A DNA stretch of 64,000 bases from Pedobacter sp. ok626 (GCF_900100435.1 NZ_FNEX01000019.1:62001-126000); one strand, 5' to 3'. Counted from the stretch's first letter, positions 1 through 7,782 are shown. Notes: generated by a model from the sequence alone, not told the origin. Numbers and translations: made by a program.

Positions 1-63
1 CAATGGTGAATGCAGATCCTTCACGCTCATTCTTTGGTGTTTCATAAAAATTACAATTTTAAT

Positions 64-93
64 TTTGCTTTGTAAGATTTATTTATATTTTTG
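64..93 (+). promoter_or_regulatory. Candidate trp promoter (Bacteroidota -33/-7 type)
   Basis: TTTG at 64-67 and TATTTTTG at 86-93, separated by 18 bases, fit the Bacteroidota primary-sigma pattern TTTG / TAnnTTTG (usual spacing about 19-21). A start a few bases downstream would fall near 97-102, almost on the leader-peptide ATG at 100, so the leader mRNA could be nearly leaderless. The boxes are seen directly; the start site is inferred. Confidence 0.55.
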
Positions 94-99
94 TGACAT

Positions 100-177
100 A
101 TGATTAACAATATACATACTTGGCAATGGCGTAGCACTCTAAAAAAGAGTCTAGTCGTATCCTTGTGTACCTTATAG
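100..177 (+). CDS. trpL: trp operon leader peptide (25 aa) with two Trp codons
   Basis: A short open frame of 25 codons starts at ATG 100 and ends at TAG 175-177. The peptide begins MINNIHTWQWRS and has Trp codons (TGG) at 121-123 and 127-129, either side of one Gln codon. Trp is rare in proteins, so two in 25 codons just upstream of trpE is strong evidence for a regulatory leader peptide. Stalling at these codons when charged tRNA-Trp is scarce would cover the first arm (132-140) of the adjacent hairpin. No good Shine-Dalgarno is visible, as is usual in Bacteroidota. It is too short for ordinary gene finding. The function is inferred from position, codon content and the downstream structures. 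Confidence 0.7.
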   Translation: MINNIHTWQWRSTLKKSLVVSLCTL

Positions 178-236
178 TTTATCAACCTAAACCAAACCAC
201 ATTGAAACCCGACGTAGACCACACGTCGGGTTTTTT
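132..236 (+). promoter_or_regulatory. trp attenuator: alternative 1:2, 2:3 and 3:4 hairpins
   Basis: Three competing helices can be drawn by hand. Helix 1:2 pairs TAG 132-134 plus ACTCT 136-140 with AGAGT 146-150 plus CTA 151-153 (8 pairs, C135 bulged). Helix 2:3, the antiterminator, pairs GTCTA 149-153 with TAGAC 215-219 and GTCG 154-157 with CGAC 210-213 (9 pairs, G214 bulged). Helix 3:4, the terminator, pairs 207-215 with 223-231 and is followed by a T run. Segments 2 and 3 are shared, so the forms exclude one another. A ribosome stalled at the Trp codons (121-129) would cover arm 1 and favour 2:3, letting RNA polymerase read on into trpE. This is the classical logic of trp attenuation. 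No folding energies were computed. Confidence 0.65.
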
Positions 237-237
237 G
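205..237 (+). terminator. Rho-independent terminator in the trp leader
   Basis: ACCCGACGT (207-215) and ACGTCGGGT (223-231) form a perfect 9-bp GC-rich stem with a 7-base loop, followed by a T run at 231-236. It points in the + direction and lies after the leader-peptide stop codon (177) but before the trpE start (379). It therefore acts before the biosynthetic genes, as expected for an attenuator and not an operon end. Confidence 0.8.
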
Positions 238-270
238 TGTTTAAGGTTTTTTGTTCAAGTGTTTTTCGTT

Positions 271-310
271 CTCCTGAATTCGTCATACCGGCGCAGGCAG
301 GTATCAGGAG
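271..310. repeat. REP-like palindromic element in the trpE 5' region
   Basis: CTCCTG (271-276) pairs with CAGGAG (305-310), and inside it ATACC (285-289) pairs with GGTAT (300-304), giving a nested 40-base hairpin. The core CGTCATACCGGCGCAGGC resembles the small palindromic repeats scattered through many bacterial genomes, and it is more GC-rich than its surroundings. Only one copy was noticed in this window, so its repeat nature is inferred from resemblance. Confidence 0.35.
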
Positions 311-378
311 CTCAGAAGACAAGGGACAATAAATGCTGAAAATTAGAACGTTAAAAGAATATTAAAGAAAAAGTTAAC

Positions 379-1785
379 ATGAAGACTAATTATATAATTA
401 ACACAACTTCGAAGAAAAGACTTGCAGATACGACCACTCCGGTGAGTATTTATTTGCGGTTGAGAGATGTGTTCCCAAATACGATCTTGTTGGAAAGTTC
501 GGACTATCACAGTCGTTCAAATTCAGTGAGTTATGTTTGTGCCGAGCCAGTAGCCGGTATTTCATTACAGAATGATTTGTTGTCCATTTATTTTCCGGAC
601 GGCCGTAAAGAAGAAAAGAAGGATTTTGTACTGGCCGAAGAAATTGATGCTTTTAAAGCAGAGTTTAAACCAGGAGTAGTTGAAGATAACAGATATATTT
701 CAAGCGGATTGTTTGGATATTTCACTTGGAATGCCGTACAGCATTTTGAAGACATTAAGTTCAGTGCGAAAACGCCGAAAGATCAGGAAATTCCAGTAAT
801 GCAATACCACATTTACAGGTATATCATTGCTATTGATCACTTTAAAAATGAGATTACCTTGTTTAAGAATACTTTTAATGGGGATGATAACGACGATCTG
901 GAAAAGATCGAATACATTATTCAGAACAAGAACTTCCCTGAGTATAGTTTCAAGATTGATGGCGAAGAACAGTCGAATTTGACTAACGAGGGCTTTATGG
1001 ACATCGTGGAGAAAATGAAGAAACACATTTTGAGAGGCGATGTATTCCAGATTGTGCCTTCCAGAGCATATAATCAAGGTTTCTTGGGAGATGAATTCAA
1101 CGTGTATCGTTGTTTGAGGTCGATTAATCCTTCACCTTATCTATTCTATTTTGATTATGGAAGCTTTAAACTATTTGGTTCGTCTCCTGAAGCGCAAATT
1201 ACGATAAAGGACAATGTGGCTAATATTTTCCCTATTGCAGGTACTTTTAAACGTACTGGAAATGATGAGGAAGACGCTGAATTGGCCAAAAAGCTAGAGC
1301 AAGATCCCAAAGAAAGTGCTGAGCATGTAATGCTGGTAGATTTGGCAAGAAACGATTTGAGCAGACATTGTAATGGTGTCGAGGTGAAATCGTTCAAAGA
1401 AGTACAGTACTATTCTCACTTGATCCACCTGGTGTCTAAAGTGAGTGGCAACCTGCAGTCTGATGTTTCTGCATTTAAGGTTGTTGCAGATACTTATCCG
1501 GCAGGAACGCTAAGTGGAGCACCTAAATATAGGGCTATGCAATTGATTGATGAATACGAAGGTTTGGGCCGTAATTTTTATGCTGGAGCAATAGGTTATA
1601 TGGGCTTTAACGATCAATTTAATCATGCCATCATGATCAGAACCTTTATGAGTAAGAATAACCAGTTGCATTACAGGGCAGGGGCAGGTATCGTGGCCGA
1701 TTCTGTTGCCGTAAATGAACTAAATGAAGTAAATAATAAAATTGCCGCCCTGCGTAAAGCAATACAGATGGCTACAGATATTTAA
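379..1785 (+). CDS. trpE: Anthranilate synthase component I
   Basis: Large chorismate-binding subunit of anthranilate synthase, which makes anthranilate from chorismate using ammonia supplied by TrpG. At 468 aa it has the usual length and layout: an N-terminal TrpE region, then the chorismate-binding domain with GDVFQIVPSRAY (about 220-231), PIAGTFKR (about 286), LARNDLSRHC (about 322) and TYPAGTLSGAPK (about 372-383). It is the first structural gene after the leader terminator and lies only 4 bases before trpG, so translational coupling is likely. The specific call TrpE over PabB or an isochorismate synthase rests on the paired trpG and trpC and on the Trp-rich leader peptide. Confidence 0.96.
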   Translation: MKTNYIINTTSKKRLADTTTPVSIYLRLRDVFPNTILLESSDYHSRSNSVSYVCAEPVAGISLQNDLLSIYFPDGRKEEKKDFVLAEEIDAFKAEFKPGVVEDNRYISSGLFGYFTWNAVQHFEDIKFSAKTPKDQEIPVMQYHIYRYIIAIDHFKNEITLFKNTFNGDDNDDLEKIEYIIQNKNFPEYSFKIDGEEQSNLTNEGFMDIVEKMKKHILRGDVFQIVPSRAYNQGFLGDEFNVYRCLRSINPSPYLFYFDYGSFKLFGSSPEAQITIKDNVANIFPIAGTFKRTGNDEEDAELAKKLEQDPKESAEHVMLVDLARNDLSRHCNGVEVKSFKEVQYYSHLIHLVSKVSGNLQSDVSAFKVVADTYPAGTLSGAPKYRAMQLIDEYEGLGRNFYAGAIGYMGFNDQFNHAIMIRTFMSKNNQLHYRAGAGIVADSVAVNELNEVNNKIAALRKAIQMATDI

Positions 1786-1789
1786 GAAA

Positions 1790-2374
1790 ATGGATAAGAG
1801 CATACAAAATAAGGTATTGGTTATCGATAACTACGACTCCTTTACCTATAATTTAGTCCACCTGGTGAATGAATTGGACAGAGAAGTGGTGGTATGGAGA
1901 AATGATAAATTTGATTTGGCGGATGTAGATCAATTCGATAAGATTATTTTATCACCAGGCCCCGGAATACCCGAAGAAGCTGGTTTGCTACTGGATGTAA
2001 TTAAGACTTATGCAGCAACTAAAAGTATTTTTGGTGTTTGCTTAGGGCAGCAAGCTATTGCACAGGCTTTTGGAGGGACTTTGTTAAATCTAGGAAGGCC
2101 AATGCATGGAATTGCCACGCCGATTACGGTGTTGGATAAAACGGAATTGCTTTTTAAGGATTGTCCGGAGATTATAAATGTAGGTCGTTACCACTCTTGG
2201 GTAGTGAACAACGAGGGCTTGCCTGATTGTCTTACGGTAACAGCAACCGATGCTGATGCGGAGATTATGGCTTTGCGTCATAAGGAATTAGATGTGCGTG
2301 GCGTTCAATTTCACCCAGAAAGCGTGCTGACAGAGTATGGAAAACAAATGATGAAAAACTGGTTAGAATTTTAG
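1790..2374 (+). CDS. trpG: Anthranilate synthase component II (glutamine amidotransferase)
   Basis: Class I glutamine amidotransferase subunit that hydrolyses glutamine and channels ammonia to TrpE. The 194-aa protein starts at ATG 1790 (KVLVIDNYDSFTYNL near the N-terminus); an upstream in-frame start at 1742 would overlap trpE and add a non-homologous tail. The catalytic triad is visible: Cys84 in GVCLGQQ and His175/Glu177 in VQFHPES. There is no fused TrpD domain. It sits between trpE and trpC with gaps of 4 and 2 bases, so the three genes form one operon. As in many bacteria it may also serve para-aminobenzoate synthesis; no pabA is visible here. Confidence 0.95.
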   Translation: MDKSIQNKVLVIDNYDSFTYNLVHLVNELDREVVVWRNDKFDLADVDQFDKIILSPGPGIPEEAGLLLDVIKTYAATKSIFGVCLGQQAIAQAFGGTLLNLGRPMHGIATPITVLDKTELLFKDCPEIINVGRYHSWVVNNEGLPDCLTVTATDADAEIMALRHKELDVRGVQFHPESVLTEYGKQMMKNWLEF

Positions 2375-2376
2375 AT

Positions 2377-3168
2377 ATGACTATTTTAGATAAAATTGTA
2401 CTGCGTAAAAAAGAAGAAGTGGCTGCGGCAAAGCAAGCTGTTTCTGTTAAAAAGTTAGAAGCTAGCTTACATTTTAACCGCAATCCGTATGTGTTTAAGG
2501 ATTTTTTACTAGATAAAAATCGGACCGGGATTATTGCCGAGTTTAAGCGGAGGTCGCCATCTAAAGGGATCATTAATGATCAGGTAAGGGTAGAAGACGT
2601 TACCCAGGCTTATGCTGCTGCGGGCGCTTCAGCGCTTTCAGTACTGACAGATATAGATTTCTTTGGTGGACATACCAATGATTTGCTGGCGGCAAGAGCT
2701 GCCAATGAAATCCCAGTTTTGAGAAAGGATTTTATGATTGATGAATACCAGATCCTGGAGGCAAAAGCTTTGGGTGCCGATCTCATTTTATTGATTGCCG
2801 CAATTTTGAACCCTTCAGAGATTAAAAATCTATCTGCATTGGCGAAGAGTCTGGGCTTAAATGTACTCCTTGAAGTGCACAATCAAGAAGAATTGCAGCG
2901 TAGTATTTGTAAAGATTTGGATGCGATTGGGGTGAATAACCGTAATCTGGCTGATTTTACAGTGAATATTCAAACTTCTTTTGATTTGGTAAATCAGATA
3001 CCTAATGAGTTTATGAAGATCTCGGAGAGTGCCATCAGTGCCCCAGAAACCATTAAGGAGCTTAGGACCGCCGGGTTTCATGGTTTCCTGATAGGAGAGA
3101 ACTTTATGAAAACAAGTAATCCAGGTTTGGCTATGCAAGACTTCGCGCGACAGCTGATCTCGGTATAA
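2377..3168 (+). CDS. trpC: Indole-3-glycerol phosphate synthase
   Basis: TIM-barrel enzyme that closes 1-(2-carboxyphenylamino)-1-deoxyribulose 5-phosphate to indole-3-glycerol phosphate. The 263-aa length is typical. Recognisable segments are IIAEFKRRSPSKG (about 52-64), LRKDFMIDEYQI (about 116-127), AIGVNNRNL (about 178-186) and SESAI (about 213), which contain the conserved catalytic Lys and Glu residues. It begins 2 bases after trpG. trpD, normally found between trpG and trpC, is absent, and trpF, trpB and trpA do not follow, so the remaining steps must be encoded elsewhere. It is the last gene of the trp cluster; hflX follows with its own -7 box inside the spacer. Confidence 0.95.
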   Translation: MTILDKIVLRKKEEVAAAKQAVSVKKLEASLHFNRNPYVFKDFLLDKNRTGIIAEFKRRSPSKGIINDQVRVEDVTQAYAAAGASALSVLTDIDFFGGHTNDLLAARAANEIPVLRKDFMIDEYQILEAKALGADLILLIAAILNPSEIKNLSALAKSLGLNVLLEVHNQEELQRSICKDLDAIGVNNRNLADFTVNIQTSFDLVNQIPNEFMKISESAISAPETIKELRTAGFHGFLIGENFMKTSNPGLAMQDFARQLISV

Positions 3169-3174
3169 CTTTTG

Positions 3175-3182
3175 TATCTTTG
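3175..3182 (+). promoter_or_regulatory. Candidate -7 box for hflX
   Basis: TATCTTTG matches TAnnTTTG exactly and ends 10 bases before the hflX ATG (3193). No clear TTTG -33 box is found at the expected distance. If used, the mRNA would have a very short 5' leader. The box falls within the 24-base spacer after trpC, suggesting hflX can be transcribed separately from trp. Confidence 0.4.
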
Positions 3183-3192
3183 TACTTTAAGC

Positions 3193-4383
3193 ATGGGAAA
3201 ACAGAAATATTACGATACAGCACTTAAACAAGAACGAGCCGTACTTGTAGGAGTGATCAGGCCTGGTGAAAAGCCTGAGGAAACAAGAGAGTACCTGGAT
3301 GAGCTGGCCTTTTTGGTAGATACAGCTGGTGGTGTGGTGGTGCATGAATTTACCCAAAAAATGCTGAAACCAGACCGCGCAACTTTTGTAGGTACGGGTA
3401 AGCTAGAGGAAATAGCGGCTTATGTAAAATCAGAAGAAATTGATATGGTTGTGTTTGACGACGAACTTTCGCCATCGCAACTTAAAAATATAGAAAGAGA
3501 GCTGCAGGTTAAAGTATTAGACCGAAGCAACCTTATTTTGGATATTTTTGCTGGTAGAGCACAAACTGCTCAGGCGAAAACGCAGGTAGAATTAGCGCAA
3601 TTACAATATCTATTACCTCGTTTAACCCGGTTATGGACTCACCTTGAGCGCCAAAAGGGTGGTATTGGTATGCGTGGACCGGGTGAAACTCAGATTGAGA
3701 GTGACAGAAGGATGATTCTTGAAAAGATCGCCCTTTTGAAAAGTCGCCTGAAGTTGATCGATAAGCAGAACGAAACACAACGTAAAAACCGTACAGAATT
3801 GATTCGTGTTGCCTTGGTTGGTTATACCAATGTGGGTAAATCGACCATCATGAATATGCTGTCGAAATCAGAAGTGTTTGCAGAGAATAAGCTTTTTGCT
3901 ACGCTGGATACAACAGTGCGTAAGGTGGTGATCGAAAACGTGCCATTCTTGTTGTCTGACACCGTTGGATTTATCCGGAAATTACCGCATCACCTTGTGG
4001 AGTGTTTTAAATCGACTCTGGATGAAGTTCGCGAAGCGGATATTTTAATTCATGTGGTGGATGTTTCGCATCCCAATTTCGAAGATCAGATCAATGTAGT
4101 GAATGAAACATTGAAAGATCTTGGTGCCAGGGATAAGGAAACCATTATGGTATTTAATAAAATTGATGCCTATGTGAGCCCTCAGCCCGATCATGAAGAT
4201 GAAGAACCGCAGGTGCTTACACTGGAAGATTTTAAAAAGAGCTGGATGGGAGCTGAGAATACACCATCCCTATTTATTTCTGCCCTGCACAAAGAGAATT
4301 TAGAAGAATTTAGACAGTTATTGTATGATAAAGTTCGTGTTTTACACACAGAGCGCTATCCTTATGATAAGTTGTTATATTAA
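3193..4383 (+). CDS. hflX: GTPase HflX (ribosome-associated)
   Basis: HflX binds the 50S subunit and splits or rescues stalled 70S ribosomes, notably under heat stress. The protein is 396 aa from ATG 3193; the longer frame from TTG 3172 overlaps the promoter-like sequence and adds a non-conserved tail. The N-terminal HflX domain contains the glycine-rich RQKGGIGMRGPGETQIE segment and a coiled linker. The G domain has G1 GYTNVGKST (about 210), G3 DTVGFI (about 256) and G4 NKID (about 322). A short acidic insertion follows the NKID motif. rbfA comes 18 bases later, making a small ribosome-function operon. Confidence 0.93.
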   Translation: MGKQKYYDTALKQERAVLVGVIRPGEKPEETREYLDELAFLVDTAGGVVVHEFTQKMLKPDRATFVGTGKLEEIAAYVKSEEIDMVVFDDELSPSQLKNIERELQVKVLDRSNLILDIFAGRAQTAQAKTQVELAQLQYLLPRLTRLWTHLERQKGGIGMRGPGETQIESDRRMILEKIALLKSRLKLIDKQNETQRKNRTELIRVALVGYTNVGKSTIMNMLSKSEVFAENKLFATLDTTVRKVVIENVPFLLSDTVGFIRKLPHHLVECFKSTLDEVREADILIHVVDVSHPNFEDQINVVNETLKDLGARDKETIMVFNKIDAYVSPQPDHEDEEPQVLTLEDFKKSWMGAENTPSLFISALHKENLEEFRQLLYDKVRVLHTERYPYDKLLY

Positions 4384-4401
4384 TAGAAGAAAGGAACCAT
4401 T

Positions 4402-4779
4402 ATGGAAAGTAAACGTCAACAGAAATTTGCCGGGTTATTACAAGAAGAGTTAGCTGCAATTTTTCAGCGTGAAGGAGCGGCATATTTGCCAAATACATTG
4501 GTTACCATTACCAAGGTGCGGGTGTCTCCGGATCTTGCTGTTGCAAAGGTTTATTTAAGCTTTTTAAATACAAATAACACCAGTTTATCTGTCGCTGAAG
4601 TTAACTCCCATGCGGGAGAGATCAGGTATAAACTAGGGGGAAGGATTCGTCACCAGGCTCGTGTAATTCCAACGCTTACTTTCTTTGTAGATGATACAAA
4701 TGAGTACGTTGAACATATGGATAAGTTGTTTGATAAAATCTCCAAAGAACGTAAAGAGAGCGGTAACGAAGAGGAATAA
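4402..4779 (+). CDS. rbfA: Ribosome-binding factor A
   Basis: RbfA is a single KH-type domain protein that binds immature 30S subunits and assists maturation of 16S rRNA, also in cold adaptation. The 125-aa product has the typical start ESKRQQKFAGLLQEELAAIF, the middle TKVRVSPDLAVAKVYLSF and the region IRYKLGGRIRHQARVIPTL leading to FFVDD, all diagnostic of the family. It follows hflX by 18 bases, linking two ribosome-associated factors. The charged C-terminal tail (KERKESGNEEE) is ordinary for the family. Confidence 0.93.
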   Translation: MESKRQQKFAGLLQEELAAIFQREGAAYLPNTLVTITKVRVSPDLAVAKVYLSFLNTNNTSLSVAEVNSHAGEIRYKLGGRIRHQARVIPTLTFFVDDTNEYVEHMDKLFDKISKERKESGNEEE

Positions 4780-4830
4780 TATAATCGTCCCGTTTTAATT
4801 TGCTTTGATTAAAAAAGCGTAAATTAGAAT

Positions 4831-5481
4831 ATGACAAGGATTCTTTTAGCATTTTTTGTTCTATCAGCGTTTACCTTAAAAGCCCAGCCTGTAATCAAAG
4901 GGGGGCTTGAAAAGTTTGTTACGGCCAACAACATCTATCCACGCTATTCCTTACACAACTGTATTCAGGGGACGGTAATCATTAGCTTTAAGGTAAATAA
5001 AGGTGGAGAAGTCTATGAATCAAAAGTGAGTTCTGGCATTGGTACTGATCTGGATGACGAAGCCTTAAGGCTGATCAGAATGAGCAGTGGTAAATGGATT
5101 GTACCTCAGGATCACGATACAACCGTATCTCTTATTGCACCGATAAAATTTAACCTTTCCGGTTACGATTGCGATCAAAAGAGACCAGAAGATATTAAAA
5201 GGGCAATTATTGCCTACAAAACAAGCGAAGATCTTACCAATAGCATCCAGAATTTTTATAAAAACAAAGAAAAGGGAACTTACAGGGAAGATGAAGAACC
5301 AAGGTTTGTTGCTTTAAAGGAGGAGCTAGGCTATGACGATGCGTATTTTAAGGAACGGATATCGGATGGACTTAAAAAGATAAAACAGAAAGATAAACAA
5401 GGAGCTTGTGAAGATTTTCTTTTTGTAAAGTATATGGGATCGAATCTGGCAAATGAAATGCTGGAAAAGTATTGTAAATGA
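4831..5481 (+). CDS. Secreted protein with TonB C-terminal-like domain
   Basis: A 216-aa protein with a probable signal peptide (TRILLAFFVLSAFTLKAQ, cleavage after about residue 18). Residues about 35-110 resemble a TonB C-terminal/energy-transducer domain: GTVIISFKVNKGGEVYESKV, then LDDEALRLIRMSSGKW. Unlike a true TonB it has no N-terminal membrane anchor plus proline-rich spacer, so it is probably a periplasmic protein using the fold for another purpose. The C-terminal half is charged, has a single Cys near each end (GACEDF and EKYCK) and matches nothing I recognise. Such proteins are common in Bacteroidota. It stands alone after rbfA and converges on the lipid-kinase gene. Confidence 0.7.
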   Translation: MTRILLAFFVLSAFTLKAQPVIKGGLEKFVTANNIYPRYSLHNCIQGTVIISFKVNKGGEVYESKVSSGIGTDLDDEALRLIRMSSGKWIVPQDHDTTVSLIAPIKFNLSGYDCDQKRPEDIKRAIIAYKTSEDLTNSIQNFYKNKEKGTYREDEEPRFVALKEELGYDDAYFKERISDGLKKIKQKDKQGACEDFLFVKYMGSNLANEMLEKYCK

Positions 5482-5496
5482 CCGTAATTCCTTTTG

Positions 5497-6372
5497 TTAG
5501 GTAATGATACTGATCGCGTCTTCAATAATATAGGCCTTAACGCCAGTTACTTTTCCAATATATTCTCCGTCTACTTGAAAATGAACCCTGCGTGTTGTTT
5601 TAATGGTCAGGCTTTGAGTCTGAAAAGATTCGATGTTTTTTGGATTGAAAGGCAGGTTGGTAAATCTGAGTTTTAAGATTTCCATGACTGAGTATTTCTT
5701 AACAAGAATGATTTCGAAAAGATCATCTTCTAGCTTTCCTTCTGGGTTAATTTTCACACCGGTCCCGTACATGGTTGCATTTGCAATTACCACCATTGCT
5801 GCTTGCGATCGAATAATTTGATCTCTTATCTTAAACTCCACATACATTTTGTTGTGTCTCCATAGAGCCGTCCAGGCGGCCTTTGCATATCCAAGCATGC
5901 CGCGATGCGATATATTGTCGAACTTTTTAACGAGGTATGCATTAAATCCAATATCTGCAAGGTGTATACACAGCTCCCCATTTACCATTGTCGCATGAAT
6001 CTTTCTGGGCCTGCCGTTCACAGCAACGTTTAATGCTTCATTAATCTCTAATGGTATGCCAAGTTCTCTGGCCATGCCATTGGCAGATCCCGTAGGAATT
6101 ATTCCAATAGGTGTATCTGTTTGAAGTAAACACTCTGAAACCATTTTCAGGGTCCCATCTCCACCAACAGCAATCACCCGGTCGGCTTTTGATTTATGAA
6201 TGGCGACCTTAATTTTTTCCAACGAACAGTTTTTAGGCAATTCGTATAACTCAAAATGATGGGGGCTATCTGCAAAGTATGCTGTTACAAGGTCATTGAA
6301 ATTTATTTCACCAACTCCGGAACCGGGATTTACAATAAATAGTAATTTTAGTTTCGAAGTTTTTTTATCCAT
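5497..6372 (-). CDS. Diacylglycerol kinase family lipid kinase
   Basis: A soluble DgkB/YegS-type lipid kinase (291 aa) that phosphorylates diacylglycerol or a related lipid using ATP. The catalytic domain shows LLFIVNPGSG (10-19), the nucleotide-binding GGDGT at 70-74 and IPTGSANGMARELGIP (about 92-107), in which Asn and Met replace the more usual TxND. The C-terminal beta-sandwich lipid-binding part contains DIGFNAYLVKKF and GTGVKINPEGKLEDDLFEI. It is divergently transcribed from the App1-type phosphatase gene, with only 56 bases between starts, which suggests shared control of opposing lipid reactions. The exact lipid substrate is unknown. Confidence 0.88.
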   Translation of the reverse strand: MDKKTSKLKLLFIVNPGSGVGEINFNDLVTAYFADSPHHFELYELPKNCSLEKIKVAIHKSKADRVIAVGGDGTLKMVSECLLQTDTPIGIIPTGSANGMARELGIPLEINEALNVAVNGRPRKIHATMVNGELCIHLADIGFNAYLVKKFDNISHRGMLGYAKAAWTALWRHNKMYVEFKIRDQIIRSQAAMVVIANATMYGTGVKINPEGKLEDDLFEIILVKKYSVMEILKLRFTNLPFNPKNIESFQTQSLTIKTTRRVHFQVDGEYIGKVTGVKAYIIEDAISIIT

Positions 6373-6428
6373 CAGTTAAATACTTAATATAACAAACAAC
6401 TGCTACTGTAACCTGTTTTTAATTAATA

Positions 6429-7409
6429 ATGAATAAATCTGTTAATGTTATAGTATATCACGGTTATGGGCATACGCACAATTTGGTTGTGTACGGACAT
6501 GTTTTTCGTTTCAAAGCTAAAAACAGGCAAGTTTATAGTGATAACCTATTTACAAACATCATTCATCTGATAAAGCTTTTTATACTTAAACCTTATCCTT
6601 TTATAAAAGTTAGGTTACAATTTTACGGCCAAACAGTTTACGGACATACAGAATATGATGGTTTCTTTAGATTTGAGTGGAAGGCGGATAACGAGGTAGC
6701 TGCCGGATGGCATGGTGTTAAGGTGGCCGCTCTAGATCAAAATGATGTGGTTCTTGCCGAAGACGATGGACTAGTTTATGTTCCTCATATTACTCAATTT
6801 GCCTTTATTTCGGATATCGATGATACAATAATGGTTTCTCATTCTGCTACACTTGGCCGCAGGCTCAGAGAATTGTTTATTAAAAATCCCAGAACCAGAA
6901 AAACATTTGCAGATACGCGAACACTTTATAATAAACTAGCTCTATCTCATACAGATCCGGGACACCCCAATCCTTTTTTTTATGTATCGAGTAGTGAATG
7001 GAACTTGTACGATTACCTTGTTGAGACTTTTAGATTTAACGGTTTGCCCGAAGGCACTTTTTTGCTAAATCAGATTAAAAGATGGAGAGATTTGGTAAAA
7101 ACAGGCAAAACCGGACATGAGGGGAAGCTGATAAGGGTTATGCGTATTTTGGATGCTTTTCCCAATCAGAAGTTTGTTTTTTTTGGTGACAATAGCCAAC
7201 AGGATCCGCACATCTACACTACTATTGCAAGTAAATACCCGGAAAAAATAGTAGCCATATATATTCGGAATATTCGTAAAGAGAAGGAAGTGGAGACTAG
7301 AAGTCTCCTGGATGAAATTGAGAAGGCTCAAGGGATTAAAACCTGCTTGTTCGACAATAGTCTTGACGCCATTGAATATGCAGTGAAGACCGGGCTTATT
7401 TCGACTTAG
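6429..7409 (+). CDS. App1-family phosphatidate phosphatase-like protein (DUF2183)
   Basis: A 326-aa protein of the App1 phosphatidate phosphatase catalytic family, HAD-like enzymes that convert phosphatidic acid to diacylglycerol in yeast. The catalytic motif is DIDDT at 129-133 within FISDIDDTIM. Other family landmarks are FFYVSSSEWNLYDYL, GHEGKLIRVMRIL (the conserved Lys region) and FVFFGDNSQQDPHIY, the late acidic motif. The N-terminal 125 residues form a beta-rich domain with no signal peptide, so the protein is probably cytosolic or membrane-peripheral. It is the divergent neighbour of a diacylglycerol kinase, which makes opposite action on one lipid pair plausible but unproven. Confidence 0.85.
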   Translation: MNKSVNVIVYHGYGHTHNLVVYGHVFRFKAKNRQVYSDNLFTNIIHLIKLFILKPYPFIKVRLQFYGQTVYGHTEYDGFFRFEWKADNEVAAGWHGVKVAALDQNDVVLAEDDGLVYVPHITQFAFISDIDDTIMVSHSATLGRRLRELFIKNPRTRKTFADTRTLYNKLALSHTDPGHPNPFFYVSSSEWNLYDYLVETFRFNGLPEGTFLLNQIKRWRDLVKTGKTGHEGKLIRVMRILDAFPNQKFVFFGDNSQQDPHIYTTIASKYPEKIVAIYIRNIRKEKEVETRSLLDEIEKAQGIKTCLFDNSLDAIEYAVKTGLIST

Positions 7410-7413
7410 CGAT

Positions 7414-7782
7414 TTAACTAATCGATTTGCCAAAAGGCGTAAAAGCAAGGTTCATCAATTTGAAATGTTGTCTGCCAAAAGGTATCCCAATAATTGTGAT
7501 ACAGAAGAGTAATCCGAAAACTAAATGGGTAAGTGCAATCCAGAAGCCACCAAAAACGATCCAGATCAGATTCATAATGGTAGACAGGCAGCCTGTATTT
7601 GAGGAGGTGTCGGTTATTTTAACGCCAAAAGGAGCAAGGCCTACAAATGCAAATTTGAAACACTGTATTCCAAAGGGGATACCGATAATCGTTAGACAAA
7701 GTATTAAGCCGCCAATTATGTATTCAAAGAATATAAATATGCCGCCAAAAACTATCCAGATAATATTGCCAATTAAGTTCAT
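7414..7782 (-). CDS. YccF-domain inner-membrane protein
   Basis: A 122-aa membrane protein built from two similar halves. Each has a segment like NIIWIVFGG or NLIWIVFGG followed by a hydrophobic stretch and IIGIPFG, near residues 1-40 and 65-105. This internal duplication with the repeated IGIPFG motif is characteristic of the YccF (DUF307) family, whose biochemical role is unknown. Four membrane segments are likely. The gene converges on the App1-like gene with a 4-base gap and is preceded by AT-rich sequence, so it is probably monocistronic. Confidence 0.85.
   Translation of the reverse strand: MNLIGNIIWIVFGGIFIFFEYIIGGLILCLTIIGIPFGIQCFKFAFVGLAPFGVKITDTSSNTGCLSTIMNLIWIVFGGFWIALTHLVFGLLFCITIIGIPFGRQHFKLMNLAFTPFGKSIS

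Noticed and set aside
1..47. Possible partial genes at the left edge: a minus-strand start at 45 (MKHQRMSVKDLHS...) or a plus-strand end at 47 (...DPSRSFFGVS).
   Set aside because: Only 14-15 codons are visible, both strands give a plausible reading, and no family can be recognised, so neither is supported.
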